From AC-32 sp035518635 (lineage in GTDB: Bacteria > Actinomycetota > Thermoleophilia > Gaiellales > Gaiellaceae), in contig DATIXI010000015.1 of NCBI GenBank assembly GCA_035518635.1, forward strand, positions 1 through 5,139: DNA of 5,139 bases, given 5' to 3'. Shown here one piece after another: positions 1 to 5,139 of the stretch. The stretch's first letter is position 1; the number at the start of each line of letters is the position of its first letter. Position numbers and translations under genes: made by a program. Below the pieces are notes generated by a model. The model ran no database searches and had not been told where the DNA came from. It saw only the letters and a list, made by a program, of their open reading frames with translations.

Positions 1-2425
1 CCGCCCACGCTTCGAGCAGCAGCACCGGCGCGCGAAAGGCGTCGTATCCGACTGCTTCCGAGTGCCGGCGGGCGACGGAGGCCGTCGCAGAGACGGTGGA
101 GACGTCGTCGGCATGCGCCGCACCGATTGCGCGAATGAGGCTGCTCGCCGCGATGCCCCAGTCGTCTCCGGACTCCTCGAACGCGGCGGCCGCGTCGTCT
201 GCCATCGTGGCAGCTCGCTCGAGGTCGCCCGCTTGCCCGAGGGCGAGCGAGAGCATCAATTGCGCGAAGCCACGCTGCCACGGTGGCGCATGAGCGGCAA
301 GCGAAACGGCGCGTTCGCCGACCGCCAGCGCAGCGTCGAGGTCGAACTCCTCGGTTGCGATGTAGCAGAGGTCGGCGAGCTGCTCGATCCGCAGCTCCAG
401 CGGAGCGTCATCGTCCGTGGCAGCGAGGACGAGCTCGAGGAAGCGCCGTCCCTCGGAGATGCGGTCGGCCAGCGCGAAGTACCAACCCAACGTGCCGAGC
501 CGAACCGCGACGGCAGGATCGGAAGCGTCGCGTGCGTGGGCTGCCGCGGCCCAGAGGTTGTCGTTCTCCAGCTCCAGGCGGCGTTGCCAGCTCAGCCATT
601 CCGGCCCGCGCAGCTCGTCGCGCGCCTCGTCGGCCAATGCCGCGAAGTATTCGGCGTGCGCGCCGCGGGCAGCGGCGAGCCCGCCGCTCTCGGCGAGACG
701 CTCGAGCACGTACTCGCGGACCGTGTCGAGCAAGTCGTACCGGGCCGGGCCACCTGTGAACGAGGCCGACACGATCGACTTGTCGACCAGCGCCGCGACG
801 AGATACGCGACGGTCGCCTCGTTGAGGCCGTGCCCCGCTGCCAGCGCGACGAGCGACGGCAGCGACGCGCCGCCGCTATGGACCGCCAGCTGCTGGAGGA
901 GCGTCTTCTCGTCTCGGTGCAGCAGGTCGTAGCTCCATTCGACGAGCCGTTGCAACGCAGTGCGGTCGGGGTCGGAGGCCGGACTGTCACGCAGAAGCGC
1001 CGCTCGCCGCTCGAGAATCGAGGCGAGCTCCCCGAGCCCGAGCACGTTCACGCGTGCGGCGGCGAGCTCGATCGCGAGCGGCAAGCCGTCGACGCGCCGG
1101 GCAATCTCGGCGGCGAGCGCGAGAGCCTCCGCATCCGGCTCGAAACCGGGTCGCGCCGCCCGCGCGCGCTCGAGGAAGAGCTCGACCGCCGCGCCCTCGA
1201 GCGGCGCCACCGGGAACCTCGCCTCGCTCGCGACGTGGAACGCTTCGCGGCTCGTCGCCACGATCCGCACCCGGGAGCACTCCGCGAGGAGCGTCGACGC
1301 GATCCGCCCCGCCTCGGCGAGCACGTGCTCGCACGCGTCGAGAACCACGAGCGCGTCCGCAGCTCGCAGCCTCGACGTCACGCGTGCGAGCGGGTCAGAG
1401 CCGCGAACGTCAAGGGCGTGTGCGAGGAGCCGGACAGCATCGCCCGCATCGCCTGCACGCGCGAAGTCGACGAGCCATGCGCCGTCGGGGAGCTCGTCCT
1501 CGAGCGAGCGTGCCATCTCGACCGCGAGCCGGCTCTTACCCACGCCGGGCGGGCCGGTGAGGGTCACGAGACGGTGCTTGTCCAGGAGCGCCGCGACCGC
1601 GCCGAGGTCGTCCTCGCGGCCGACGAACGAGGTCGTGGGCGCCGGGAGGTTGCCGCGGCGCCTGCGCTCAACGGGGAACGCTGCGATCGCCGGGTCGTGC
1701 GCAAGGATCGCCTCCTGAAGCCGCCGTAGCTCCGGCCCCGGCTCGAGCCCAAGCTCGTCGGCGAGCACGCCGCGCGCCTCCTGGAACGTCTCGAGCGCAT
1801 CGGCCTGGCGGCCGCTGCGATAGAGCGCCAGCATGAGCTGCCCCCACAGCCGCTCGCGGAAGGGGTTGTCCGCGAGCGCCGAGCGGAGCGCCGATATCAA
1901 CTCCCGATGCTCGCCGAGCGCGAGCCTGACCTCGAAATCCTCCTCGAGCGCGTCGACGCGCAGCGTCTCGAGGCGACGCGCCTCGGCGCTGAACCACGCA
2001 GTGCCGGTCAGACCCTGCAGCGCCGATCCGCGCCAGAGGTCGAGCGCCGACGCCACCGCATCGGCCGCGGCAGGGACGTCGCCGTCGCGCAGCGCGGAGC
2101 GCGTCTCCGCGAGCAGCTCCTCGAACCGGACGGCATCGACGCCGGCGTCCTGCAGCGCGTATCCGTCGGTGAAGCCGACGATCGACTCCTCCCCGAGAGC
2201 CGCGCGGAGGCGGGCGATGTGGTGGTGGATCGCGTTCCGCGGCGCGGCCGGCAGCTCCTCTCCCCAGAGGCCGTCGACGAGCGCGTCGATCTCGACCGGG
2301 CGGCCGTCACGGAGCGCGAGCATGGCCAGCAGCGCCTGGCGCTTGGAGCCGCCCACGTCGGCCGGCTCCCCACCGAGAAGAACCTCGAAGGGGCCGAGAA
2401 GCCGGATTTCGAGCAACTCCTGCAT
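1..2425 (-). CDS. AfsR/SARP-like BTAD transcriptional regulator with NB-ARC-type ATPase and TPR-like region (3' end missing)
   Basis: This is a cytoplasmic multidomain regulator thought to couple nucleotide binding to DNA binding. The minus-strand frame from the ATG at 2425 stays open for 808 codons to the window edge, and I translated it without finding a stop or frameshift. Residues about 6-95 form the OmpR-type winged helix (RLLGPFEVLLGG at 8-19, then KRQALLAMLALRDG and IARLRAALG). Residues about 96-243 are the BTAD all-helical domain, including the typical ending LADELGLEPGPELRRLQ. FVGRE at 267-271 opens the ATPase, followed by Walker A GPPGVGKS at 291-298, Walker B-like ALVVLD at 358-363, ATSRE at 390-394 and GLPLAIELAAAR at 447-458. 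From about 585 to 808 it is Ala/Leu-rich and TPR-like. The family usually runs to about 900-1100 residues, so perhaps 100-300 are missing. The start is supported by AAGGAGG nine bases upstream. Its targets are unknown. The divergent lipid kinase is the nearest candidate. Confidence 0.93.
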   Translation of the reverse strand, partial: MQELLEIRLLGPFEVLLGGEPADVGGSKRQALLAMLALRDGRPVEIDALVDGLWGEELPAAPRNAIHHHIARLRAALGEESIVGFTDGYALQDAGVDAVRFEELLAETRSALRDGDVPAAADAVASALDLWRGSALQGLTGTAWFSAEARRLETLRVDALEEDFEVRLALGEHRELISALRSALADNPFRERLWGQLMLALYRSGRQADALETFQEARGVLADELGLEPGPELRRLQEAILAHDPAIAAFPVERRRRGNLPAPTTSFVGREDDLGAVAALLDKHRLVTLTGPPGVGKSRLAVEMARSLEDELPDGAWLVDFARAGDAGDAVRLLAHALDVRGSDPLARVTSRLRAADALVVLDACEHVLAEAGRIASTLLAECSRVRIVATSREAFHVASEARFPVAPLEGAAVELFLERARAARPGFEPDAEALALAAEIARRVDGLPLAIELAAARVNVLGLGELASILERRAALLRDSPASDPDRTALQRLVEWSYDLLHRDEKTLLQQLAVHSGGASLPSLVALAAGHGLNEATVAYLVAALVDKSIVSASFTGGPARYDLLDTVREYVLERLAESGGLAAARGAHAEYFAALADEARDELRGPEWLSWQRRLELENDNLWAAAAHARDASDPAVAVRLGTLGWYFALADRISEGRRFLELVLAATDDDAPLELRIEQLADLCYIATEEFDLDAALAVGERAVSLAAHAPPWQRGFAQLMLSLALGQAGDLERAATMADDAAAAFEESGDDWGIAASSLIRAIGAAHADDVSTVSATASVARRHSEAVGYDAFRAPVLLLEAWA

Positions 2426-2434
2426 GGCGGCTTG

Positions 2435-2441
2435 CCTCCTT
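2435..2441 (-). promoter_or_regulatory. Ribosome binding site of the BTAD regulator
   Basis: On the minus strand this reads AAGGAGG, a near-perfect anti-16S match. Nine bases separate it from the ATG at 2425-2423. It fixes the start of the regulator, and the conserved winged-helix strand (RLLGPFEV) then begins at residue 8, as expected for the family. Confidence 0.85.
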
Positions 2442-2658
2442 CCGACGAGTCTCGCACGCTCGGGCCCCGGCATCCAGCTCGCGACGTACGGACACGACGG
2501 CACGCACACGCGGCTCCGCTTCCGCTCTGCGTCTCGGTCGTAGGCGTCCTCTTCGGCGGCTTCGCCGCGATCCTCGCCGTACCTTCACCTCGGCAGTTGC
2601 CACACTGATCGACGTGCTTGCGCCAGATCACGACCCGCCCGCTGCCCAGGCTCACCGC

Positions 2659-2681
2659 CCGGTGCGGTTGCGTCGCACCGG
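2659..2681. repeat. Perfect 8-bp inverted repeat abutting the lipid kinase start codon
   Basis: CCGGTGCG at 2659-2666 and CGCACCGG at 2674-2681 are exact reverse complements separated by GTTGCGT. The right arm ends directly before the ATG at 2682. The kinase has no recognisable Shine-Dalgarno sequence, and this element fills the place where one would sit. It could be a protein operator or an mRNA hairpin affecting initiation. In DNA this GC-rich, an 8-bp palindrome of this kind is expected a few times per 5 kb by chance, so it is the position that makes it notable. Confidence 0.45.
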
Positions 2682-3572
2682 ATGACGCCGGGCGCCTGGT
2701 CTCCCACGGATCCACCGCGGCGCCCCGTGCTCTTCCTGAACCCGAGATCGGGCGGCGGCAAGGCGACGCGCGCCGGCCTCGCCGAGCGGGCGCGTGAACG
2801 CGGCATCGACGCGATCGTCCTGCGCCCGGACGACGACCTCGCAACGCTGGTGGGCGACGCGGTGGCGCAGGGCGCGGACGCGCTCGGCGCTGCCGGCGGC
2901 GACGGGTCGCTCGCCGTCGTGGCCGCAGCCGCTCTCGCGAACGACCTTCCCTTCGTCTGCGTACCCGCCGGCACCCGCAACCACTTCGCGCTCGACGTCG
3001 GAGTCGACCGCGGCGATCTCGTCGGCTCGCTCGATGCTTTCACCGACGGCGTCGAGCGCCGGATCGATGTCGCCGAGGTGAACGGCCGCCTCTTTCTCAA
3101 CAACGTCTCGCTCGGGATCTACGGCGATGCCGTTCGGGAGTCGGCCTACCGCGACGCCAAGGCACGCACGCTCGCGCAGACGACGGCGAAGGTGCTCGGA
3201 CCAAGCGCACCGGCGTCTGGCCTGGAGCTCGTGGACGACCGTGGCGACTCCCATCGCGACCCGGCCGTCGTACTCGTGTCGAACAACCCCTACTCCTTCG
3301 ACCCGCCGCGTGCGCCTGGCACCCGCCCTGTCCTCGACGGCGGGCAGCTCGGCGTCGTCGTGCTCGACCGGCCAGCTCCCGGCCAGACCTCCGCGCTGAC
3401 CTGGACGGCGAAGCAACTCGAGGTGATCGCCACCGCTCCCGTTCACGCCGGCATCGACGGCGAGGCAATCGACCTAAGCCCGCCCCTCCGCTTCGTCATC
3501 CGGCCCGCTGCGCTCCGCATGCGGATCTCCCGCAGCCACGAGAGCGCTCGCCGTCCGCTCGAGCGGCCGTAG
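2682..3572 (+). CDS. Diacylglycerol kinase catalytic-domain lipid kinase (GTRNHFA subtype)
   Basis: This is a predicted ATP-dependent lipid kinase of the DAGK_cat/YegS-like fold, acting at the inner face of the membrane on diacylglycerol or a related lipid alcohol. The protein has 296 residues, the usual size for bacterial members. Visible motifs are NPRSGGGK at 20-27 (nucleotide-binding strand and loop), GGDGS at 72-76 (family GGDGT, Ser for Thr), PAGTRNHFALDVG at 95-107 (family GTxNDFA, His for Asp), NNVSLGIYGDA at 140-150, LDGGQLGV at 218-225 (metal-site-like) and IDGE at 258-261, close to the C-terminus. The family-conserved DGE acid pair is present. I recall the NHFA form as common in actinobacterial relatives, so it does not by itself imply inactivity. 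The ATG at 2682 is the only good start: no in-frame ATG/GTG lies just upstream and no Shine-Dalgarno is evident. The true lipid substrate cannot be read from the sequence. It faces a divergent regulator and a convergent DUF1269 gene. Confidence 0.9.
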   Translation: MTPGAWSPTDPPRRPVLFLNPRSGGGKATRAGLAERARERGIDAIVLRPDDDLATLVGDAVAQGADALGAAGGDGSLAVVAAAALANDLPFVCVPAGTRNHFALDVGVDRGDLVGSLDAFTDGVERRIDVAEVNGRLFLNNVSLGIYGDAVRESAYRDAKARTLAQTTAKVLGPSAPASGLELVDDRGDSHRDPAVVLVSNNPYSFDPPRAPGTRPVLDGGQLGVVVLDRPAPGQTSALTWTAKQLEVIATAPVHAGIDGEAIDLSPPLRFVIRPAALRMRISRSHESARRPLERP

Positions 3573-3576
3573 AAAC

Positions 3577-3604
3577 GTCGAGGCCCGACTCGGCGGGCCT
3601 CGAC
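3577..3604. terminator. Bidirectional hairpin terminator between convergent genes
   Basis: GTCGAGGCCCG (3577-3587) and CGGGCCTCGAC (3594-3604) form a perfect 11-bp stem with the six-base loop ACTCGG. It begins four bases after the kinase stop codon and lies 21 bases beyond the stop of the convergent DUF1269 gene. The plus side lacks a T-run (TGTGG follows). The minus side continues GTTTCT, a weak T-tract. Such GC-rich stems without long U-tracts are common as terminators in high-GC actinobacteria. Confidence 0.75.
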
Positions 3605-3625
3605 TGTGGTCAGGCGCGAAGCTCG

Positions 3626-4228
3626 TCAGGAGACGTGCAGCTTCTCCTTGGCCTTCCCCACCTGCTCGTGAACGTCGGCGCTCAGCTTCGCCTTGCGCTC
3701 CTCGCGCACGACCCGCCGCGCTTCGCGGGCCGCGGCATCGGCGGCGTCCTCCGCCGCCCCGACCTCGGCCGTCACCTCGGCGGCGGTGTACCGCTCGACG
3801 GTGCCGCCGAGCATGTCCATCTCGGCGTCGATCACCTCGACGACAGGCTCGTCCACGAGTGCGAGCAAGGCGGTCGCCTCAGGCGGAATCGCCCTGCCGA
3901 GTGTGGTGAGTGCCTCGTCGGAGGTCACGGTGCGATCGATGTCGAATGCCCCTCCGAGAGCGGCGCCGGCACCCCAGCCGAGCAGCACGCCCACCGGGCC
4001 GCCGAGCACACCCACGAGCATCCCGATCAGCGAGCCGCTCGCCATGCCGACGGGGCCGGTGTTGTCCCAGCTCTCGAGGGTGTGCAGCTCGCCTGTCGGC
4101 GTGCGCTCGACAATCACTGCCGACTCGAGGCCGATGCGATCCTCGGCGTCGCACTTCTTGAGGATGCTCAACGCCTCGTACGTCTTGCTCGGTTCCTCGA
4201 ACCGAACGAGTACCACGTTCTCAGCCAT
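3626..4228 (-). CDS. DUF1269 family glycine-rich membrane-associated protein
   Basis: This is a 200-residue protein of the DUF1269 type, whose biochemical role is not established. The N-terminus (MAENVVLVRFEE, then ALSILKK and LESAVIVERTPTGELHT, about 1-50) matches the family's alpha/beta opening with its charged AVVVER strand. Residues about 58-95 form a Gly/Ala/Leu/Val segment (GSLIGMLVGVLGGPVG region) likely to insert in the membrane as a glycine-zipper hairpin. Residues 98-145 return to a soluble fold (TALLALVDEPVVEVID). The tail, about 148-200, is Ala/Glu/Arg/Lys-rich and helical, possibly a coiled coil. I chose the ATG at 4228 because AAAGGAG lies just upstream and the family N-terminus begins there. 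An in-frame ATG at 4321 would add 31 residues of unlikely sequence and no ribosome site. The gene converges on the lipid kinase and diverges from the small ORF/PAP2 pair. Confidence 0.83.
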   Translation of the reverse strand: MAENVVLVRFEEPSKTYEALSILKKCDAEDRIGLESAVIVERTPTGELHTLESWDNTGPVGMASGSLIGMLVGVLGGPVGVLLGWGAGAALGGAFDIDRTVTSDEALTTLGRAIPPEATALLALVDEPVVEVIDAEMDMLGGTVERYTAAEVTAEVGAAEDAADAAAREARRVVREERKAKLSADVHEQVGKAKEKLHVS

Positions 4229-4368
4229 TGCTACTCCTTTCGTCGAACGTCTATGACGCTCGCACCCTCGCGCACCCCACTGCCAAATCGATGCCACGGC
4301 GCCTGAGGCTGCTGCCATCACGCGTGCGCGCCGATCGGCACGTTGGCAGCGCGAGCCACAGGCGAGGC
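4229..4368. promoter_or_regulatory. Divergent intergenic region between DUF1269 and the small ORF/PAP2 pair
   Basis: About 140 bases separate the DUF1269 start from the probable start of the rightward pair. I find no reliable -35/-10 on either strand. A TTGGCA resembling a -35 lies on the minus strand, but nothing suitable is spaced from it. A 9-base direct repeat TGGCAGCGC occurs at 4344-4352 and again at 4376-4384, the second copy inside the small ORF. If that ORF begins further upstream, at the in-frame ATG at 4291, this region is shorter. Confidence 0.4.
4234..4240 (-). promoter_or_regulatory. Ribosome binding site of the DUF1269 gene
   Basis: On the minus strand this reads AAAGGAG, with five bases (TAGCA) before the ATG at 4228-4226. 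It decides the start of the DUF1269 gene in favour of 4228 rather than the upstream in-frame ATG at 4321. Confidence 0.82.
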
Positions 4369-4377
4369 ATGCGCCTG
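4359..4377 (+). repeat. Short inverted repeat whose loop holds the small ORF start codon
   Basis: CAGGCG (4359-4364) and CGCCTG (4372-4377) are complementary and separated by AGGCATG, which contains the proposed ATG at 4369. A transcript could place the start codon in the loop. At six base pairs this may well be chance. Confidence 0.25.
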
Positions 4378-4548
4378 GCAGCGCAGGCGGTCATCGTGGC
4401 GGGGCACTTGTACCTCGTGCCGGCGCAGTCCGACGCCGACGAATGGAGCTGGAGATGTCGAAGACGCCTCGTATCAGGGCTGCTCGCGTCGCTGATCGCC
4501 GAGATCGAGTTCTGGGTCGTGGCCTTCGCGCACATGTACCGGACGTGA
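4369..4548 (+). CDS. Small 59-aa protein of unknown function, overlapping the PAP2 start
   Basis: I do not recognise this protein. In the frame ending at the TGA at 4546-4548, about 86% of codons from 4369 end in G or C, including every one of the last 23. The competing PAP2 frame over the same bases has only about 50%, so this is the frame that looks coded. Residues 1-20 are mildly hydrophobic (MRLAAQAVIVAGHLYLVPA), residues 22-33 are acidic, then Trp- and Arg-rich (DADEWSWRCRRR), and residues 34-54 are a hydrophobic or amphipathic helix containing two glutamates (E45, E47) before the AHMYRT end. One weak membrane segment is possible. The stop overlaps the GTG start of the phosphatase as GTGA, which suggests translational coupling. 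The start is uncertain: ATG 4369 has only a weak GAGG upstream, and ATG 4291 is an in-frame alternative. Confidence 0.5.
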   Translation: MRLAAQAVIVAGHLYLVPAQSDADEWSWRCRRRLVSGLLASLIAEIEFWVVAFAHMYRT

Positions 4549-5139
4549 ACGCGCCGGCGACCGTCGGGCCCGGAACCAGTCGCAAGAAACCAGCGCGACC
4601 CGCCGGTGAGTCGTTTCTCGCGCACCCCGCTCATGCTCTTTGGGCAGCCGGCGGAATGCTCGCGCTCGTCGCCCTGATCGCCATCCTCGTACCGGAAGGC
4701 CCCCTCGGGGTGGACCGCAGCTGGGCCCAAGCAATGCATCACCTCGAGACCCCGCTCCTCACCGACCTCGCGCTGGCGTTCAACTGGCTCGGGCGCGGGC
4801 TCGGCCGTGCCCTCGGGCTTACGCTCGTCGGACTGCTCCTCCTGCGACGACGCCGCTGGCTCGCTCTCGCCGCCTTCGCCCTCGCCGAGAGCCTGGCGCC
4901 GCTGCTCTCCGTCCTTCTCAAGGTTCTGATCGATCGCCCGCGTCCGCCCGACGGGCTCGTCCACGCCGTCGGCCCGTCCTTCCCCTCCGGCCATGCCGCC
5001 TACGCCGGCGCGACCTGCCTGGCGCTCGTCCTGCTCTTCACCACACCTGGCATGCGCCGCAGATGGTGGTGGGCGCTCGCGAGCCTCGGAGTTGTCGGCA
5101 TGGCCTGGAGTCGCACGTACCTCCAGGTGCACTGGCTCA
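4545..5139 (+). CDS. PAP2-family (acid phosphatase/lipid phosphatase) integral membrane protein (3' end missing)
   Basis: This is a predicted type 2 phosphatidic acid phosphatase-like enzyme that dephosphorylates a lipid phosphate or pyrophosphate through a phosphohistidine intermediate, with its active site at a membrane surface. The first 198 residues are present. The catalytic signature is nearly complete: KVLIDRPRP at 126-134 (motif KX6RP), PSGH at 147-150 (motif 2, His150 as general acid), and SRTYLQVH at 189-196 (motif SRX5H, His196 as nucleophile). The expected Asp shortly after His196 falls just beyond the window. Membrane helices are likely at about 32-50, 86-100, 105-125, 151-168 and 174-188, after a soluble Pro/Arg/Lys-rich N-terminus. 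I prefer the GTG at 4545: G/C-ending codons become regular from there, and it overlaps the preceding stop (GTGA). The in-frame ATG at 4455 has GGAG six bases upstream but would add 30 Arg-rich residues with poor codon bias. Substrates could be phosphatidate, phosphatidylglycerol phosphate or undecaprenyl pyrophosphate. Confidence 0.9.
   Translation, partial: MNAPATVGPGTSRKKPARPAGESFLAHPAHALWAAGGMLALVALIAILVPEGPLGVDRSWAQAMHHLETPLLTDLALAFNWLGRGLGRALGLTLVGLLLLRRRRWLALAAFALAESLAPLLSVLLKVLIDRPRPPDGLVHAVGPSFPSGHAAYAGATCLALVLLFTTPGMRRRWWWALASLGVVGMAWSRTYLQVHWL

Larger units (their letters stand above)
2426..2681. promoter_or_regulatory. Divergent intergenic region between the BTAD regulator and the lipid kinase
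   Basis: These 256 bases separate two divergently transcribed genes and must hold the 5' signals of both unless one is read from elsewhere. I see no convincing -35/-10 pair on either strand. Short symmetric elements are present: a GCGGC/GCCGC hairpin around 2556-2568, TGATC/GATCA half-sites at 2606-2610 and 2626-2630, and the stronger inverted repeat at 2659-2681 listed separately. No clear heptameric direct repeat of the SARP type is obvious. Open frames here have weak third-position G/C bias, so I do not call a gene. Confidence 0.5.

Noticed and set aside
62..1729. A long plus-strand open frame (555 codons) opposite the regulator gene
   Set aside because: It is the exact codon-on-codon complement of the regulator frame. 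It stays open because the high-GC gene almost never uses TTA, CTA or TCA. Its translation is Arg/Glu-rich and without domain signatures, while the minus strand gives clear winged-helix, BTAD and NB-ARC motifs.
1833..2608. Overlapping plus-strand open frames of over 230 codons opposite the regulator's N-terminus
   Set aside because: They are Ser/Arg- or Glu/Arg-rich shadows of the winged-helix and BTAD coding sequence. One happens to end in a hydrophobic stretch inside the intergenic region, but nothing else supports it.
2614..2685. A possible 23-residue upstream ORF (GTG at 2614) whose TGA overlaps the lipid kinase ATG as ATGA
   Set aside because: It has no ribosome binding site and poor third-position G/C bias. 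An ATGA overlap arises easily by chance in a short open stretch.
4229..4321. A 31-residue N-terminal extension of the DUF1269 protein from the ATG at 4321
   Set aside because: The AAAGGAG site at 4234-4240 and the family N-terminus place the start at 4228. The extension has no ribosome site and unconvincing sequence.
4267..4628. A 12-base direct repeat CTCGCGCACCCC at 4267-4278 and 4617-4628
   Set aside because: It is an isolated pair of GC-rich words, one copy inside the PAP2 coding frame, with no target-site or element structure. It is most simply explained by base composition.
4251..5132. A minus-strand open frame of 293 codons opposite the PAP2 gene
   Set aside because: Its translation is low-complexity and hydrophilic, whereas the plus strand shows all three PAP2 active-site motifs in order with membrane helices.
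1..5139. Mobile element, CRISPR array, toxin-antitoxin or defence island
   Set aside because: I saw no transposase or integrase motifs, regularly spaced repeats, tRNA-like cloverleaf or terminal inverted repeats. Composition is uniform across the window.

Overview
This is a high-GC window (roughly 70% G+C by eye). Codons end almost always in G or C, and the genes are actinobacterial in style: a SARP/BTAD-type ATPase regulator, a GTRNHFA-type diacylglycerol kinase-like enzyme, a DUF1269 protein and a PAP2 phosphatase. I infer a high-GC actinobacterium, possibly a soil or metagenomic lineage such as the Thermoleophilia. The sequence alone does not fix the taxon. No RNA gene, insertion sequence, CRISPR array or phage gene is visible.

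Layout from left to right. (1) Positions 1-2425, minus strand: the first 808 codons of a large AfsR/SARP-like regulator. It has a winged-helix DNA-binding domain, a BTAD domain, an NB-ARC-type ATPase and TPR-like helices. Its C-terminus lies beyond the left edge. (2) Positions 2426-2681: a 256-bp divergent intergenic region. Next to the following start codon it carries a perfect 8-bp inverted repeat. (3) Positions 2682-3572, plus strand: a complete diacylglycerol kinase catalytic-domain lipid kinase. (4) Positions 3577-3604: a perfect 11-bp-stem hairpin between convergent genes, probably a shared terminator. (5) Positions 3626-4228, minus strand: a complete 200-aa DUF1269 protein with a glycine-rich membrane segment and a strong ribosome binding site. 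(6) Positions 4229-4368: a short divergent intergenic region. (7) Positions 4369-4548, plus strand: a likely 59-aa protein of unknown function. Its stop codon overlaps (GTGA) the GTG start of (8), positions 4545-5139, plus strand: a PAP2-family membrane phosphatase cut by the right edge just before the end of its third active-site motif.

How the genes may work together: the DAGK-type kinase adds phosphate to a lipid and the PAP2-type phosphatase could remove phosphate from a lipid phosphate or pyrophosphate. The DUF1269 protein between them is probably also membrane-associated. The right part therefore reads as a small membrane-lipid or envelope module. The SARP/BTAD regulator diverges from the kinase and could control it through the shared intergenic region. 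That link is inference from gene order only. I found no clear sign of an entirely new system. The least explained items are the small coupled ORF before the phosphatase and the inverted repeat abutting the kinase start.
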